A DNA stretch of 64,000 bases, from positions 124,001 to 188,000 of the forward strand of contig JABFQZ010000003.1 in assembly GCA_013141435.1 (NCBI GenBank), written 5' to 3'. Below, piece by piece: positions 46,028-54,697 of this stretch (position 1 is the stretch's first letter; each line of letters starts with the position of its first letter). Both the position numbers and the translations under genes were made by a program. The DNA is from Ferruginibacter sp. GTDB taxonomy: Bacteria > Bacteroidota > Bacteroidia > Chitinophagales > Chitinophagaceae. The notes under the pieces are model-generated. The model did not search any database, was not told the origin of the DNA, and saw only the letters and a program-made list of their open reading frames with translations.

Positions 46028-46137
46028 CATCATTTTTTCCAAATTATTGCAACCATTTATCTAAAATGTTAAATAATAGCAACTAAAGTATTAATTATCA
46101 ACAAGTAACAATTTGTTAGTGTTTTGTTAAGACTCTA

Positions 46138-48735
46138 CTAAGTCTTATTATTCCTAAAAACTACTGTTCCGTCAAAAACATCTACCATTACTGGTATTGT
46201 TTTATCAATTTCACCACTTAAAATCTTTTTACTTAATTGGTTTACTATTTGTTTTTGAATTAATCTTTTTAATGGTCTTGCCCCAAATTGTGGGTCGTAG
46301 CCATTTTCAACTAAGTAATCTAAAGCATAATCAGTAAATTGTAAATCTATTCCGTTTTGTAGCACTAGTTTTTTCAGCCCATTTAGCTGAATAGAAATAA
46401 TTCCTTTTATCTCTTTTTTCATCAGTGGTTGAAACATTATTACTTCATCAATTCTATTCAAAAACTCTGGTCTAATAGTTTTTCTCAACAATTCCAAAAC
46501 CTCATCTTTTGTTTTATCTACAATTTCATCTTTGTTTATTTCATTTACAGCTTCAAAATTATCTTGTATAATTTGGCTTCCCATATTACTTGTCATAATA
46601 ATAATGGTGTTTTTAAAATTTACAACCCTTCCTTTGTTATCTGTAAGTCGGCCATCATCTAGCACTTGTAGCAAAACATTGTACACATCTGGGTGTGCTT
46701 TTTCAATTTCGTCTAGCAATACTACCGAGTATGGTTTTCTTCTTACAGCCTCAGTAAGTTGTCCGCCTTCATCATATCCTACATAACCCGGTGGTGCACC
46801 TACTAGCCTACTTACACTATGTTTTTCTTGATATTCGCTCATATCTATTCTAGTCATCATGCCTTCATCGTCAAACAAATATTCGGCTAATGCTTTGGCC
46901 AATTCTGTTTTACCTACACCAGTTGTACCCAAAAAAATAAACGACCCTATCGGTTTACTTACATCTTGCAAACCTGCACGGCTGCGGCGTATAGCATCGC
47001 TTACGGCTTCTATTGCTTCCTCTTGCCCTACTACCCTTTTGTGCAATTCATCTTCTAGGTTCAATAATTTTTCTCTTTCGCTTTGTAGCATTTTATTTAC
47101 AGGTATGCCAGTAGCTTTAGCTACACTTTCGGCTATATCTTCGGCATCTACTTCTTCTTTAAGCAATCTCCTTTCCGATAATTCATCAAGTTTTTTTAAA
47201 AGTTCTACATTAGTTTCCTCTTGCTCTTTCATTTTACCATAGCGTATTTCAGCTACTTTACCATAATCTCCATTACGTTCGGCTTGCTCGGCTTGCACCT
47301 TTAGGTCTTCTATACTTGCTTTGCCATTTTGTATAAGTTCTACCAATTCTTTTTCTTCTTTCCACTTGGCTTTGTAAGTATCTCTATTTACCGATAGGTT
47401 AGCTATTTCGGTATTTAATCCTTTCAATTTGCTTTCGTCTTTTTCTCTTTTTATGGCTTCTCTTTCTATTTCTAATTGCCTAATTTGCCTTTCAAGTTTA
47501 TCCAATTCTTCGGGCATCGAGTTCATTTCTATCCTAAGTTTAGCCGCACTTTCATCCATCAAATCTATAGCTTTATCTGGCAAAAAACGGTCGGTCATGT
47601 ACCTATTGCTCAGCTCTACAGCAGCAATAATAGCCTCATCTTTTATGCGAATATGGTGGTAGGTTTCGTATCGCTCCTTTAAGCCACGCAATATCGAAAT
47701 GGCATCTTCAATCGTAGGCTCATCTATCATTACTTTTTGAAAACGCCTTTCCAAAGCTTTATCTTTTTCAAAATATTTTTGGTACTCATTTAAAGTTGTA
47801 GCACCTACTGCACGCAACTCTCCTCTTGCCAAAGCAGGTTTCAAAATATTTGCCGCATCCATAGCACCATCGCCACCACCAGCACCCACAAGTGTATGTA
47901 TTTCATCAATAAACAAAATTATTTCGCCATTGGCAGCTGTTACTTCTTTTACCACCGATTTTAAACGCTCTTCAAACTCTCCTTTGTATTTTGCACCAGC
48001 TATAAGTTGCCCCATATCTAATGCAAAAATCACTTTCGATTTTATATTTTCGGGCACATCGCCATTTACAATACGCATAGCCAAACCCTCTGCTATGGCT
48101 GTTTTGCCCACACCAGGCTCACCTACCAATATGGGGTTGTTTTTTGTACGCCTACTCAGTATATGCAAGGTTCTTCGTATTTCTTCATCTCTGCCAATTA
48201 CAGGATCTAGCTTGCCTGCTCTTGCCATTTCATTTAAGTTTTTTGCATATTTATTTAATGCATTAAACTGTGTTTCTTGTGTAGCACTATTTATGGTTTC
48301 GCCTTTTCTAAATTCTTTTATAGATGCTATAAGCCCTTTTTCGGTAAGCCCAGCATCTTTCAATAATTTGGCAGCATCATCATTACCTTGTAGCAAAGCA
48401 AGTAGCAAATGCTCTGGAGTTATAAACTCATCGCCAAAAGTTTTTAGTACTGCATCGGCACGCATTAAAACATTATTTGCCTCTCTACCCATAGTTTGGG
48501 CAGGCTCGCCACTTACTGTTGGAAGCTTTTTTATAAGCTCCTCTAGCTTAGTATTTACAAGGTTTATTGTTACATTATTTTTCTTTAGCAAATAATCTAC
48601 AGCCGAGTCTTCGGCATCTATCAATGCTTTTAATACATGCTCGGTTTCTATAGTTGGGTTTTTATAACTATAGGCAATTTGCTGTGCTTGTTGCAAAGCT
48701 TCGCTTGCATTTATGGTTAGGTTATTTTTACTCAT
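46138..48735 (-). CDS. clpB: ATP-dependent chaperone ClpB
   Basis: 865 aa, full length. Clp N domain (1-150), AAA-1 with Walker A GEPGVGKT and Walker B FIDEIH, a coiled-coil middle domain (about 400-520: LERQIRQLEIEREAIKREK), AAA-2 with GTTGVGKTELAKAL and LLDEIEKAH, and the C-terminal FGARPLKRLIQKQI. It resolubilises aggregates with DnaK. The upstream region (48736-49203) has a REP-like palindrome 14 bases before the ATG; no heat-shock operator was recognised. Confidence 0.98.
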   Translation of the reverse strand: MSKNNLTINASEALQQAQQIAYSYKNPTIETEHVLKALIDAEDSAVDYLLKKNNVTINLVNTKLEELIKKLPTVSGEPAQTMGREANNVLMRADAVLKTFGDEFITPEHLLLALLQGNDDAAKLLKDAGLTEKGLIASIKEFRKGETINSATQETQFNALNKYAKNLNEMARAGKLDPVIGRDEEIRRTLHILSRRTKNNPILVGEPGVGKTAIAEGLAMRIVNGDVPENIKSKVIFALDMGQLIAGAKYKGEFEERLKSVVKEVTAANGEIILFIDEIHTLVGAGGGDGAMDAANILKPALARGELRAVGATTLNEYQKYFEKDKALERRFQKVMIDEPTIEDAISILRGLKERYETYHHIRIKDEAIIAAVELSNRYMTDRFLPDKAIDLMDESAAKLRIEMNSMPEELDKLERQIRQLEIEREAIKREKDESKLKGLNTEIANLSVNRDTYKAKWKEEKELVELIQNGKASIEDLKVQAEQAERNGDYGKVAEIRYGKMKEQEETNVELLKKLDELSERRLLKEEVDAEDIAESVAKATGIPVNKMLQSEREKLLNLEDELHKRVVGQEEAIEAVSDAIRRSRAGLQDVSKPIGSFIFLGTTGVGKTELAKALAEYLFDDEGMMTRIDMSEYQEKHSVSRLVGAPPGYVGYDEGGQLTEAVRRKPYSVVLLDEIEKAHPDVYNVLLQVLDDGRLTDNKGRVVNFKNTIIIMTSNMGSQIIQDNFEAVNEINKDEIVDKTKDEVLELLRKTIRPEFLNRIDEVIMFQPLMKKEIKGIISIQLNGLKKLVLQNGIDLQFTDYALDYLVENGYDPQFGARPLKRLIQKQIVNQLSKKILSGEIDKTIPVMVDVFDGTVVFRNNKT

Positions 48736-48748
48736 GATTATTAAATGT

Positions 48749-48764
48749 AAACCCCGTTGGGTTT
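48749..48764. repeat. Solo REP-like palindrome upstream of clpB
   Basis: AAACCC-CGTT-GGGTTT, 14 bases upstream of the clpB start. Read on the minus strand, CAAAACCCAACGGGG followed by TTTACATTTAA resembles the fourth REP unit at 22505 (CAAACCCCGAAGGGGTGGCATTAG). Confidence 0.45.
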
Positions 48765-48840
48765 TGTTGTTATAAATACTTTTTCTTTTTTTTATTAATT
48801 TTTGAGCTATGTACTACTGCTCTTTTTTCAGCATTTGTAT

Positions 48841-48915
48841 GGGCTATACGTTACAATCTTTTTTGCTCCGCCTTTTTGCGGACAAAAAAGTATTTTCACT
48901 TCTATCCCGCAGCCC
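48841..48915. repeat. GGGCT...AGCCC hairpin element, copy 2
   Basis: GGGCT at 48841-48845 can pair with AGCCC at 48911-48915. Inside is a strong hairpin (48858-48871 with 48878-48890, GC-rich CTCCGC/GCGGAC top). The flank AGCCCTTCAACTTCAAATC is shared in form with copy 1 (17507-17636). The rest of the 48736-49203 gap (from about 48960) is AT-rich without an ORF or clear terminator. Confidence 0.6.
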
Positions 48916-49203
48916 TTCAACTTCAAATCATTTTTCGGCATTTATTGTGTTATACATTAAACTAGTTTAACCAAATTATGTGGTAAGTACACATTCTATT
49001 TTACTTATTGTAAGTTAATTATTATGGCTCAGCTTCTAAAATATCGTTTTATACTTAATACCAAGAAATTTGGCTATTTAACATTGTACAAATTTGAAAC
49101 CAATAAAAATTCATGTTTTTTTGGCAGAGAAGGATAGTTAAAACTGCCGTCTTTACAGTGTTTTGGAGTATTAACTGCAATTATAGCAAGATAAAAAATA
49201 AAA

Positions 49204-50232
49204 TCAACCCAAAACTTGTTGCACTTTTTCTACAACCATAGCAGGGGTAATATTTTGCATACAACCAGCAGCACCATGCACAGGGCAAAGTTTATTGCCA
49301 AATACCGACGATGGGCGGCATGGCATATTTATTTGTACCATATTTGTATTGGATTGTGCCCAACCACCAAAGCCAGCGTAAGCATGAGTGCCTCCCCAAA
49401 TAGATACTACAGGTACATTATACAAAGAGGCTAAATGCATGTTTGCCGAGTCCATACTAACCATTACATCTAATTGAGATATAATATTTAACTCATCTGC
49501 AAAAGAATATTTGCCAGTTATTATATAAAAATTTGGTTGGTTTAAAAATTCACTGCCCAACAATTCCAACTCATTGGCAGCGGCAAATAAAAATAATTTG
49601 TTGGAAGCATTCATCAATAAAAGTTGAACAACATTTTCCATTTTTTTAATAGGATACATTTTGGCGTTATGTTTTGCAAAGGGTGCAATACCTATTAGTT
49701 TTTCGTTGCCTGCTTTTTTAAAAGGTAGCAATTCTATTTTTGGTTGCAAATACGAAAAGCCTATTTTTTCATTTAATATTACTGTGCAATGTATTTTTCT
49801 AAAAACATCTGCATATCTTTCTACCATTGGTTTTAAGCTAATAAAAACTTTATTTTTAGCTCTTGTAAGTGCTTGTTTTTCTTTTCTACCTTTATCTAAA
49901 ACTGCTGTATTTTTACTTGCACAAAATTGTCTAATAATTTTTGTACGCAATACATTGTGTAAGTCGGCAATGGCATCAAAAGCTATATTTTTTTTTAGAA
50001 ATTTACTAAGCTTATACAATCCAAAAATACCATTATACAATTTTAAATTTATGCCTACAAAATGTAATCTATCAATGTTTTCAAAAAAAGGTTTTACAAA
50101 ATTTGTAGATACAAAAGTTATTTGCAATGCAGGGTTTTGTGCCAATACATTTTTTAGCACAGGCACAATCATTGCAATATCGCCCAATGCCGAAAACCTA
50201 ATGGCAAGTATGTGTTTGGGTGTTGTTTGCAT
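49204..50232 (-). CDS. Glycosyltransferase family 9 (heptosyltransferase-like), downstream copy
   Basis: 342 aa, GT-B fold GT9. N-terminus HILAIRFSALGDIAMIVPVL, the classic heptosyltransferase start; the C-terminal domain has MVSMDSANMHLASLYNVPVVSIWGGTHA (the nucleotide-sugar region). It likely adds a heptose or similar sugar to the LPS core at the inner membrane. It is the third gene of a minus-strand cluster, 2 bases after the DUF4254 gene. Confidence 0.9.
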   Translation of the reverse strand: MQTTPKHILAIRFSALGDIAMIVPVLKNVLAQNPALQITFVSTNFVKPFFENIDRLHFVGINLKLYNGIFGLYKLSKFLKKNIAFDAIADLHNVLRTKIIRQFCASKNTAVLDKGRKEKQALTRAKNKVFISLKPMVERYADVFRKIHCTVILNEKIGFSYLQPKIELLPFKKAGNEKLIGIAPFAKHNAKMYPIKKMENVVQLLLMNASNKLFLFAAANELELLGSEFLNQPNFYIITGKYSFADELNIISQLDVMVSMDSANMHLASLYNVPVVSIWGGTHAYAGFGGWAQSNTNMVQINMPCRPSSVFGNKLCPVHGAAGCMQNITPAMVVEKVQQVLG

Positions 50233-50234
50233 TA

Positions 50235-50843
50235 TTATTTTTTGTTGTACAACACAGGGTTCAATGTTTCGTCGTTATACATTTTCATTTGTTTGTACAA
50301 CTTCATATATTTTTTTCCACTAGCAATATCATCTATCAGTTGAGTAATAGCGGTACACATATCGGCTCTTTGTGTAAGCAAAATATCTAATTTTTTTTGG
50401 CAAGTATCTCTATGAGCATCAGTAGCCGAAATTCGTTCTGCCTCTATTTGCATGTGATAAATTTTTAATTCTAATATCGATAACCTATCAATAGCCCAAG
50501 CTGGAGTTTCGGTATTAAAACTGGCACCAGCAATGGTTTCTACAGTATTGTATTTGTTGTAAAACCATCCATCTATAAACTCTACCAAATCGGTTCTGTG
50601 TTGGTTAGATGCATCAATTCTTCGTTTTATAGCCAATACTTCTTGCGCCGATATTTCGGGGCTTCTTATAATATCTTCTAAATGCCACTGTACTGTATCT
50701 ACCCAGTTTTTTAAAAATAACAAATGCTCAAATGTATCTTTTGCATAAGGGTTTTCAATAACCACATTTACATCATCTTTTACATGAAATTGGTTTATAC
50801 TTTGTTGAAATATTTTTACCCAGTTTTGTACTTCCATATTCAT
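50235..50843 (-). CDS. DUF4254 protein between two heptosyltransferase genes
   Basis: 202 aa, soluble and alpha-helical: LKNWVDTVQWHLEDIIRSP, IKRRIDASNQHRTDLVEFID and DRLSILELKIYHM. This matches DUF4254, a Bacteroidota family found beside LPS glycosyltransferases; no activity is known. It sits with 2- and 8-base gaps between two GT9 genes, implying an LPS-core role or an accessory partner. Confidence 0.88.
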   Translation of the reverse strand: MNMEVQNWVKIFQQSINQFHVKDDVNVVIENPYAKDTFEHLLFLKNWVDTVQWHLEDIIRSPEISAQEVLAIKRRIDASNQHRTDLVEFIDGWFYNKYNTVETIAGASFNTETPAWAIDRLSILELKIYHMQIEAERISATDAHRDTCQKKLDILLTQRADMCTAITQLIDDIASGKKYMKLYKQMKMYNDETLNPVLYNKK

Positions 50844-50851
50844 TGTATTTT

Positions 50852-51862
50852 CTAGTATATTAAATTAATTTGTGATAGCAATTCGTTTATATCTATTTTT
50901 TGCATGCAATTAAAATGCTTTTTAGGGCAAGTACTAAAACCCACTTCGCTACAAGGTTGGCATTGCAAATTTAAAGTGATATTTGCAAACGTTTGCTTTT
51001 GTTGTTTTTGCAAAAAATTTTGGCCATAAAAAGGTTCGGCTCCAAATTTTGAAGAGTTGCTACCCCACAAGGCTACAATAGGTTTTTTAAATGCGCAAGC
51101 TATGTACATCAATTCGTTTACATTACCAATTACCACTTTTGCTTTTTGTATAATATTTGCTATTTCGCCATGGTTAAATTTGCCACAAGCATTATAAATT
51201 TTGATGGTATCTTGTGCTGCTATTTGTGCGCCTGCAAGCATATCTTCTCTGTTGCCTACGATAATAATGGGATGTTTTAATTTATTGCACAGTTCAATAC
51301 ATTTTTGAATTGGCATGCGGTTGGTAAAATTTTTACCAGCAATATTTAATACATAATATCCAGCCGAATGTGCTGTAGGTAGGTCATCTACTGGCACTTC
51401 ATCATTTTTAGCAATAAAAAAATCTAAGCCTTCGCCATCATCTTTTACATGTAAGGGTAATACTGTATCAAAAAAACGATGTACTACATGCTTGTTAGGA
51501 AATAAATTAATTTTTAATAGGGTAAGCAATTTATTTTTTAATGAAAATGATTTTGCAGAGTATGTTTTTACATTGAGCACTTTTATTAATTTCTTGCTTT
51601 CGTTATTACATTCTAAATCTATAATGTAATCATAACTTTCGGGCAAAAGTTGTTTAATGGTATGGTCTAAAAAATTATCGAAAAAATAAAACTTATCAAT
51701 ATATGGGTTATAATCTGTAGCTCTTTTACAATCTGTATTAGATAAAAAATGAAGCTCTACATTAGGTATTTGTTTTTTTACACAACGAATTATAGGGCTA
51801 GCAAGCACAATATTTGCTATAGTTGATAAACGTATTATTAGTATTTTTTTATTTTGAATCAC
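50852..51862 (-). CDS. Glycosyltransferase family 9 (heptosyltransferase-like), upstream copy
   Basis: 336 aa, GT9: start KILIIRLSTIANIVLASPII and C-terminal VIGNVNELMYIACAFKKPIVALWGSN. It is diverged from the other GT9 gene in this cluster, so the two probably add different residues. A Cys-rich C-terminal segment (LQCQPCSEVGFSTCPKKHFNCM) is typical of this branch. It starts the GT9-DUF4254-GT9 run, 72 bases after the MFS gene. Confidence 0.9.
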   Translation of the reverse strand: MIQNKKILIIRLSTIANIVLASPIIRCVKKQIPNVELHFLSNTDCKRATDYNPYIDKFYFFDNFLDHTIKQLLPESYDYIIDLECNNESKKLIKVLNVKTYSAKSFSLKNKLLTLLKINLFPNKHVVHRFFDTVLPLHVKDDGEGLDFFIAKNDEVPVDDLPTAHSAGYYVLNIAGKNFTNRMPIQKCIELCNKLKHPIIIVGNREDMLAGAQIAAQDTIKIYNACGKFNHGEIANIIQKAKVVIGNVNELMYIACAFKKPIVALWGSNSSKFGAEPFYGQNFLQKQQKQTFANITLNLQCQPCSEVGFSTCPKKHFNCMQKIDINELLSQINLIY

Positions 51863-51934
51863 AATTAAAAAAAGTAAAAAAGTTAAACATTAAAATTTTT
51901 CAAAAAAAATAATAAATGCAATTAAAATTAAATA

Positions 51935-53155
51935 TTATTTTTCTACAAAATTCAAATCTTTGCCAAATGTTTCTTCGGTAAAATATGCTGCTGCTATACT
52001 TATTATCATTACAATAATACCTACAAAAATAGCGGCGTTGGTGTAGCTAGTTATTTTTTGAAATCCATTAAAAAGCAATAGCATTAGCGGTAAAGCCCCA
52101 CGTACCATATTAGGTACAGTAGTAGCAGCTGTAGCTCTTAGGTTTGTGCCAAACTGCTCAGCAGCCATAGTTACAAAAATAGCCCAAAAACCTGTACCAA
52201 AGCCAAGTGCAGCGCATATTAAGTACATTGTATTAGCACTACCACCTGCCTGCATAAAGTATAATGCTATAGAAACAACTGTTATAAAATAGAAAATATA
52301 CAATGCTTTTTTTCGGCTTTTTAGCCAATGGCTTACAAAACCAATAAGCACATCAGCAATTGCTATTGCAGAGTATGCAAATAAAGTAGCTTTTTTTGGC
52401 AATACTTTTTCGGTAACACCAAATTGCTCCCCAAAATTATTTGAAAAAGCTACCAATATACCAATTACATACCATGTAGGTAACCCTATTAAAATGGCCA
52501 AAATATATTTTTTTAAACGTTGTTTGTTTCTAAAAAACATAAAAAAATTACCTCTTGTTATATTGCTTTCTTTAAGTTTACTAAACATGTTACTTTCAAA
52601 AACAGTAATTCTTAATAGTAACAAGCAAAACCCCAAGCCACCACCAATAAAATAACAAGTACGCCAATGAAAATGAAGCGAAATAAAATAAGCCAACACA
52701 GCACCTGTAAGCCCAATGCCAGCAACTAAAGAAGTGCTTAATCCTCTTTTTTCTTTGTTTACCAATTCGCTTACTAATGTAATGCCTGCGCCCAATTCGC
52801 CAGCTAATCCTATGCCTGCAAAAAAACGAACCATTGCATATTGGTTTGGTGTTTGTACAAATCCATTTACAATATTGGCAATACTGTATAAAATAATAGA
52901 GCCAAAAAGTACGCTTAGTCTTCCTTTTTTATCGCCCATTATGCCCCAAATAATACCGCCAATAAGCAACCCTATCATTTGAATACTAATAATAAATTCT
53001 CCTTCGGATTTTACTTGTGCTGCATTTAAACCTAAGCTAGTAAGGCTTTCTACTCTTACAATTTGAAATAATAGTAAATCATAAATATCTACAAAATAAC
53101 CTAGCGCAGCTACCATTACTGCAATATTGAAAATAGAAGTTGAAGATTTTTGCAT
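51935..53155 (-). CDS. MFS transporter
   Basis: 406 aa, 12 transmembrane helices. GIIWGIMGDKKGRLSVLFGSI between TM2 and TM3 is the MFS motif A (G-x-x-x-D-x-x-G-R-x-x), and RFFAGIGLAGELGAGITLVSEL is TM4, in the style of the sugar/metabolite:H+ symporter groups. The substrate is not evident. It lies 6 bases after the DedA gene. Confidence 0.88.
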   Translation of the reverse strand: MQKSSTSIFNIAVMVAALGYFVDIYDLLLFQIVRVESLTSLGLNAAQVKSEGEFIISIQMIGLLIGGIIWGIMGDKKGRLSVLFGSIILYSIANIVNGFVQTPNQYAMVRFFAGIGLAGELGAGITLVSELVNKEKRGLSTSLVAGIGLTGAVLAYFISLHFHWRTCYFIGGGLGFCLLLLRITVFESNMFSKLKESNITRGNFFMFFRNKQRLKKYILAILIGLPTWYVIGILVAFSNNFGEQFGVTEKVLPKKATLFAYSAIAIADVLIGFVSHWLKSRKKALYIFYFITVVSIALYFMQAGGSANTMYLICAALGFGTGFWAIFVTMAAEQFGTNLRATAATTVPNMVRGALPLMLLLFNGFQKITSYTNAAIFVGIIVMIISIAAAYFTEETFGKDLNFVEK

Positions 53156-53161
53156 TTTGTA

Positions 53162-54097
53162 TTAGCTATTTTTTTTACCAAACAAAAATTTAAAAAATAG
53201 TGGAGCTGTGGATACAAATATTATTCCAATTACAATAATTTCTAGGTGTTCTCTTAAATCGAAATGAAAAGTGCTAAGAAAAAACTGTTGCAAATAATGT
53301 CCTGCAAAAAGCATGGTAAAAACCCAGGCTACGCAGCCTATTACATTATACAAAGCAAATTTCTTTTTATCCATTCCTACAATGCCCGCCACAATGGGCG
53401 CAAAAGTACGTACTATGGGCAAAAACCTTGCCATTACAATAGCTCCGCCACCATGTTTTTCGTAAAAATCTTTTGCCTGAAAAAGATATTTTTTTCTAAA
53501 GAAAAAGCTGTCTTTTCTTTCAAAAAGAAATTGACCACTTTTGCCACCAAACCAATAACCTACATAATTGCCCAATATACCAGCAGTAGATATGATGATT
53601 CCTAATATTATTAAATTTATGAAAGAGCCAGTACCATTTATTTTTAACCCACTTTGTACCAAATCGTTGCTATATATGCCTGTTACAAAAAGTAACGAAT
53701 CGCCTGGCAAAAAGAAACCTGCAAATAAACCAGTTTCGGCAAAAATTACGAATACAATAAACCATATACCACCAAATATTATATAAAACATTGGAGTTAA
53801 TAAATCGGTCCAAGTAAATTTTTTATGCAAAAAAATGATATTTTCATTTTCTATATTAGCCTTAGAATAAAATTTTGGATTATAATCTTTACCCTCTACC
53901 ATAAAAGAATCGCTAGGACTTAGCAATAATTTTAGACTATCTTTTGAAGATATTTTATACTCAATATCTTTAAATTTTACAGTTATATTTTTGGCATCGG
54001 CTTTATATTGGTTTTTAAATTTTATAACGGTACTATCTTGACTTTTTGCCGATAGAATACTTATAAATGCGATAACAACTAAAATTATTTTTCTCAT
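53162..54097 (-). CDS. DedA-family membrane protein with periplasmic N-terminal extension
   Basis: 311 aa. Signal peptide (MRKIILVVIAFISILSAKSQ), then about 75 residues of an extracytoplasmic beta-type domain (to residue 95). A DedA/SNARE-associated core follows: FAETGLFAGFFLPGDSLLFVTG (F-x-P-G-D-x-x-L), NYVGYWFGGKSG and ARFLPIVRTFAPIVAGIVGM (the R-x-x-P-x-x-R motif). DedA proteins act as flippases, for example for undecaprenyl phosphate. The extension is unusual relative to the ~200-aa family norm. Confidence 0.9.
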   Translation of the reverse strand: MRKIILVVIAFISILSAKSQDSTVIKFKNQYKADAKNITVKFKDIEYKISSKDSLKLLLSPSDSFMVEGKDYNPKFYSKANIENENIIFLHKKFTWTDLLTPMFYIIFGGIWFIVFVIFAETGLFAGFFLPGDSLLFVTGIYSNDLVQSGLKINGTGSFINLIILGIIISTAGILGNYVGYWFGGKSGQFLFERKDSFFFRKKYLFQAKDFYEKHGGGAIVMARFLPIVRTFAPIVAGIVGMDKKKFALYNVIGCVAWVFTMLFAGHYLQQFFLSTFHFDLREHLEIIVIGIIFVSTAPLFFKFLFGKKNS

Positions 54098-54147
54098 GTA
54101 ATGCTTTGATGATTTTCTCTTTTTTTTAAAGATTATTTATTCTAATT

Positions 54148-54477
54148 TTATTTGGAGTAATGGTTTTTAAATTTACCTGTAATTGTAAGTATATTTTCGT
54201 TTTCCAAAAAAGAAAATAGTTTTGAAACAATTTCTTCCTCATCGGTCGGGTTATATCTTAGTAATACAAAACCTGTCATAGGTATTTTTAAAAAAAATGC
54301 TAAATCACAAAAATCTTTGTCTCTTGTCAATATTATTTTAGCAGGATAAAGTGAAAGTTCAGCTATTGTTAAATCAGTAATACCTCTATTTAATTCCTTT
54401 ACTGATTAAACATTAATATTATTTTCCCTTAATCTCTTTATGAGAATTTCTCTAATATTTTCATCATCAATAATCAT
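54148..54477 (-). pseudogene. DUF5615 PIN-like toxin, broken by a nonsense codon
   Basis: Reading from ATG 54477 gives MIIDDENIREILIKRLREN..., a DUF5615 start. An in-frame TAA at 54406-54408 (codon 24) interrupts it, then the frame continues SVKELNRGITDLTIAELSLY, KIILTRDKDFCDLAFFL and a normal C-terminus to 54148. Only the 60-aa 3' part (54148-54330) would remain as an apparent ORF. The ATG overlaps the DUF433 stop by 4 bases (ATGA), the usual toxin-antitoxin coupling. Unless recoded, the toxin is dead. Confidence 0.8.
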
Positions 54478-54665
54478 GATACTAGTTCTATTACTTCTTC
54501 ATGCTTCATTATTGCTCTTGCATAATCAAGACAAGCACATATATCATCAGCATTTATATGCGGATATCCTTCTAATATTCAGTCCACAGTTGCACCTTTT
54601 ATGCATGGTTTACCCATCATTACGTCTTTATTTCTAGTAATATGCCCTTTGTGTATTGGTTTCAT
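54474..54665 (-). pseudogene. DUF433 antitoxin, broken by deletion and stop
   Basis: ATG at 54665: ITRNKDVMMGKPCIKGATVD, then TGA at 54579-54581 (codon 29), then ILEGYPHINADDICACLDYA and EEVIELVS to the stop at 54474. In intact DUF433 proteins about 15 residues lie between the G-T/A-R-I strand and ILxxYP; they are missing here. So both an internal deletion and a nonsense codon hit the antitoxin. Confidence 0.8.
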
Positions 54666-54697
54666 AAACATTTATTTAAGCACTCAAATTTACTATT

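Noticed and set aside
45577-46086. 169-aa plus-strand ORF opposite the DsbA-like gene
   Set aside because: Antisense shadow; the minus-strand product has clear family motifs and a promoter.
47930-48595. 221-aa plus-strand ORF opposite clpB
   Set aside because: Low-complexity Ser/Leu/Phe-rich shadow of a strongly conserved gene; no family features.
49661-50323. 220-aa plus-strand ORF opposite the GT9 and DUF4254 genes
   Set aside because: It crosses two real genes with conserved products; composition is that of an antisense shadow.
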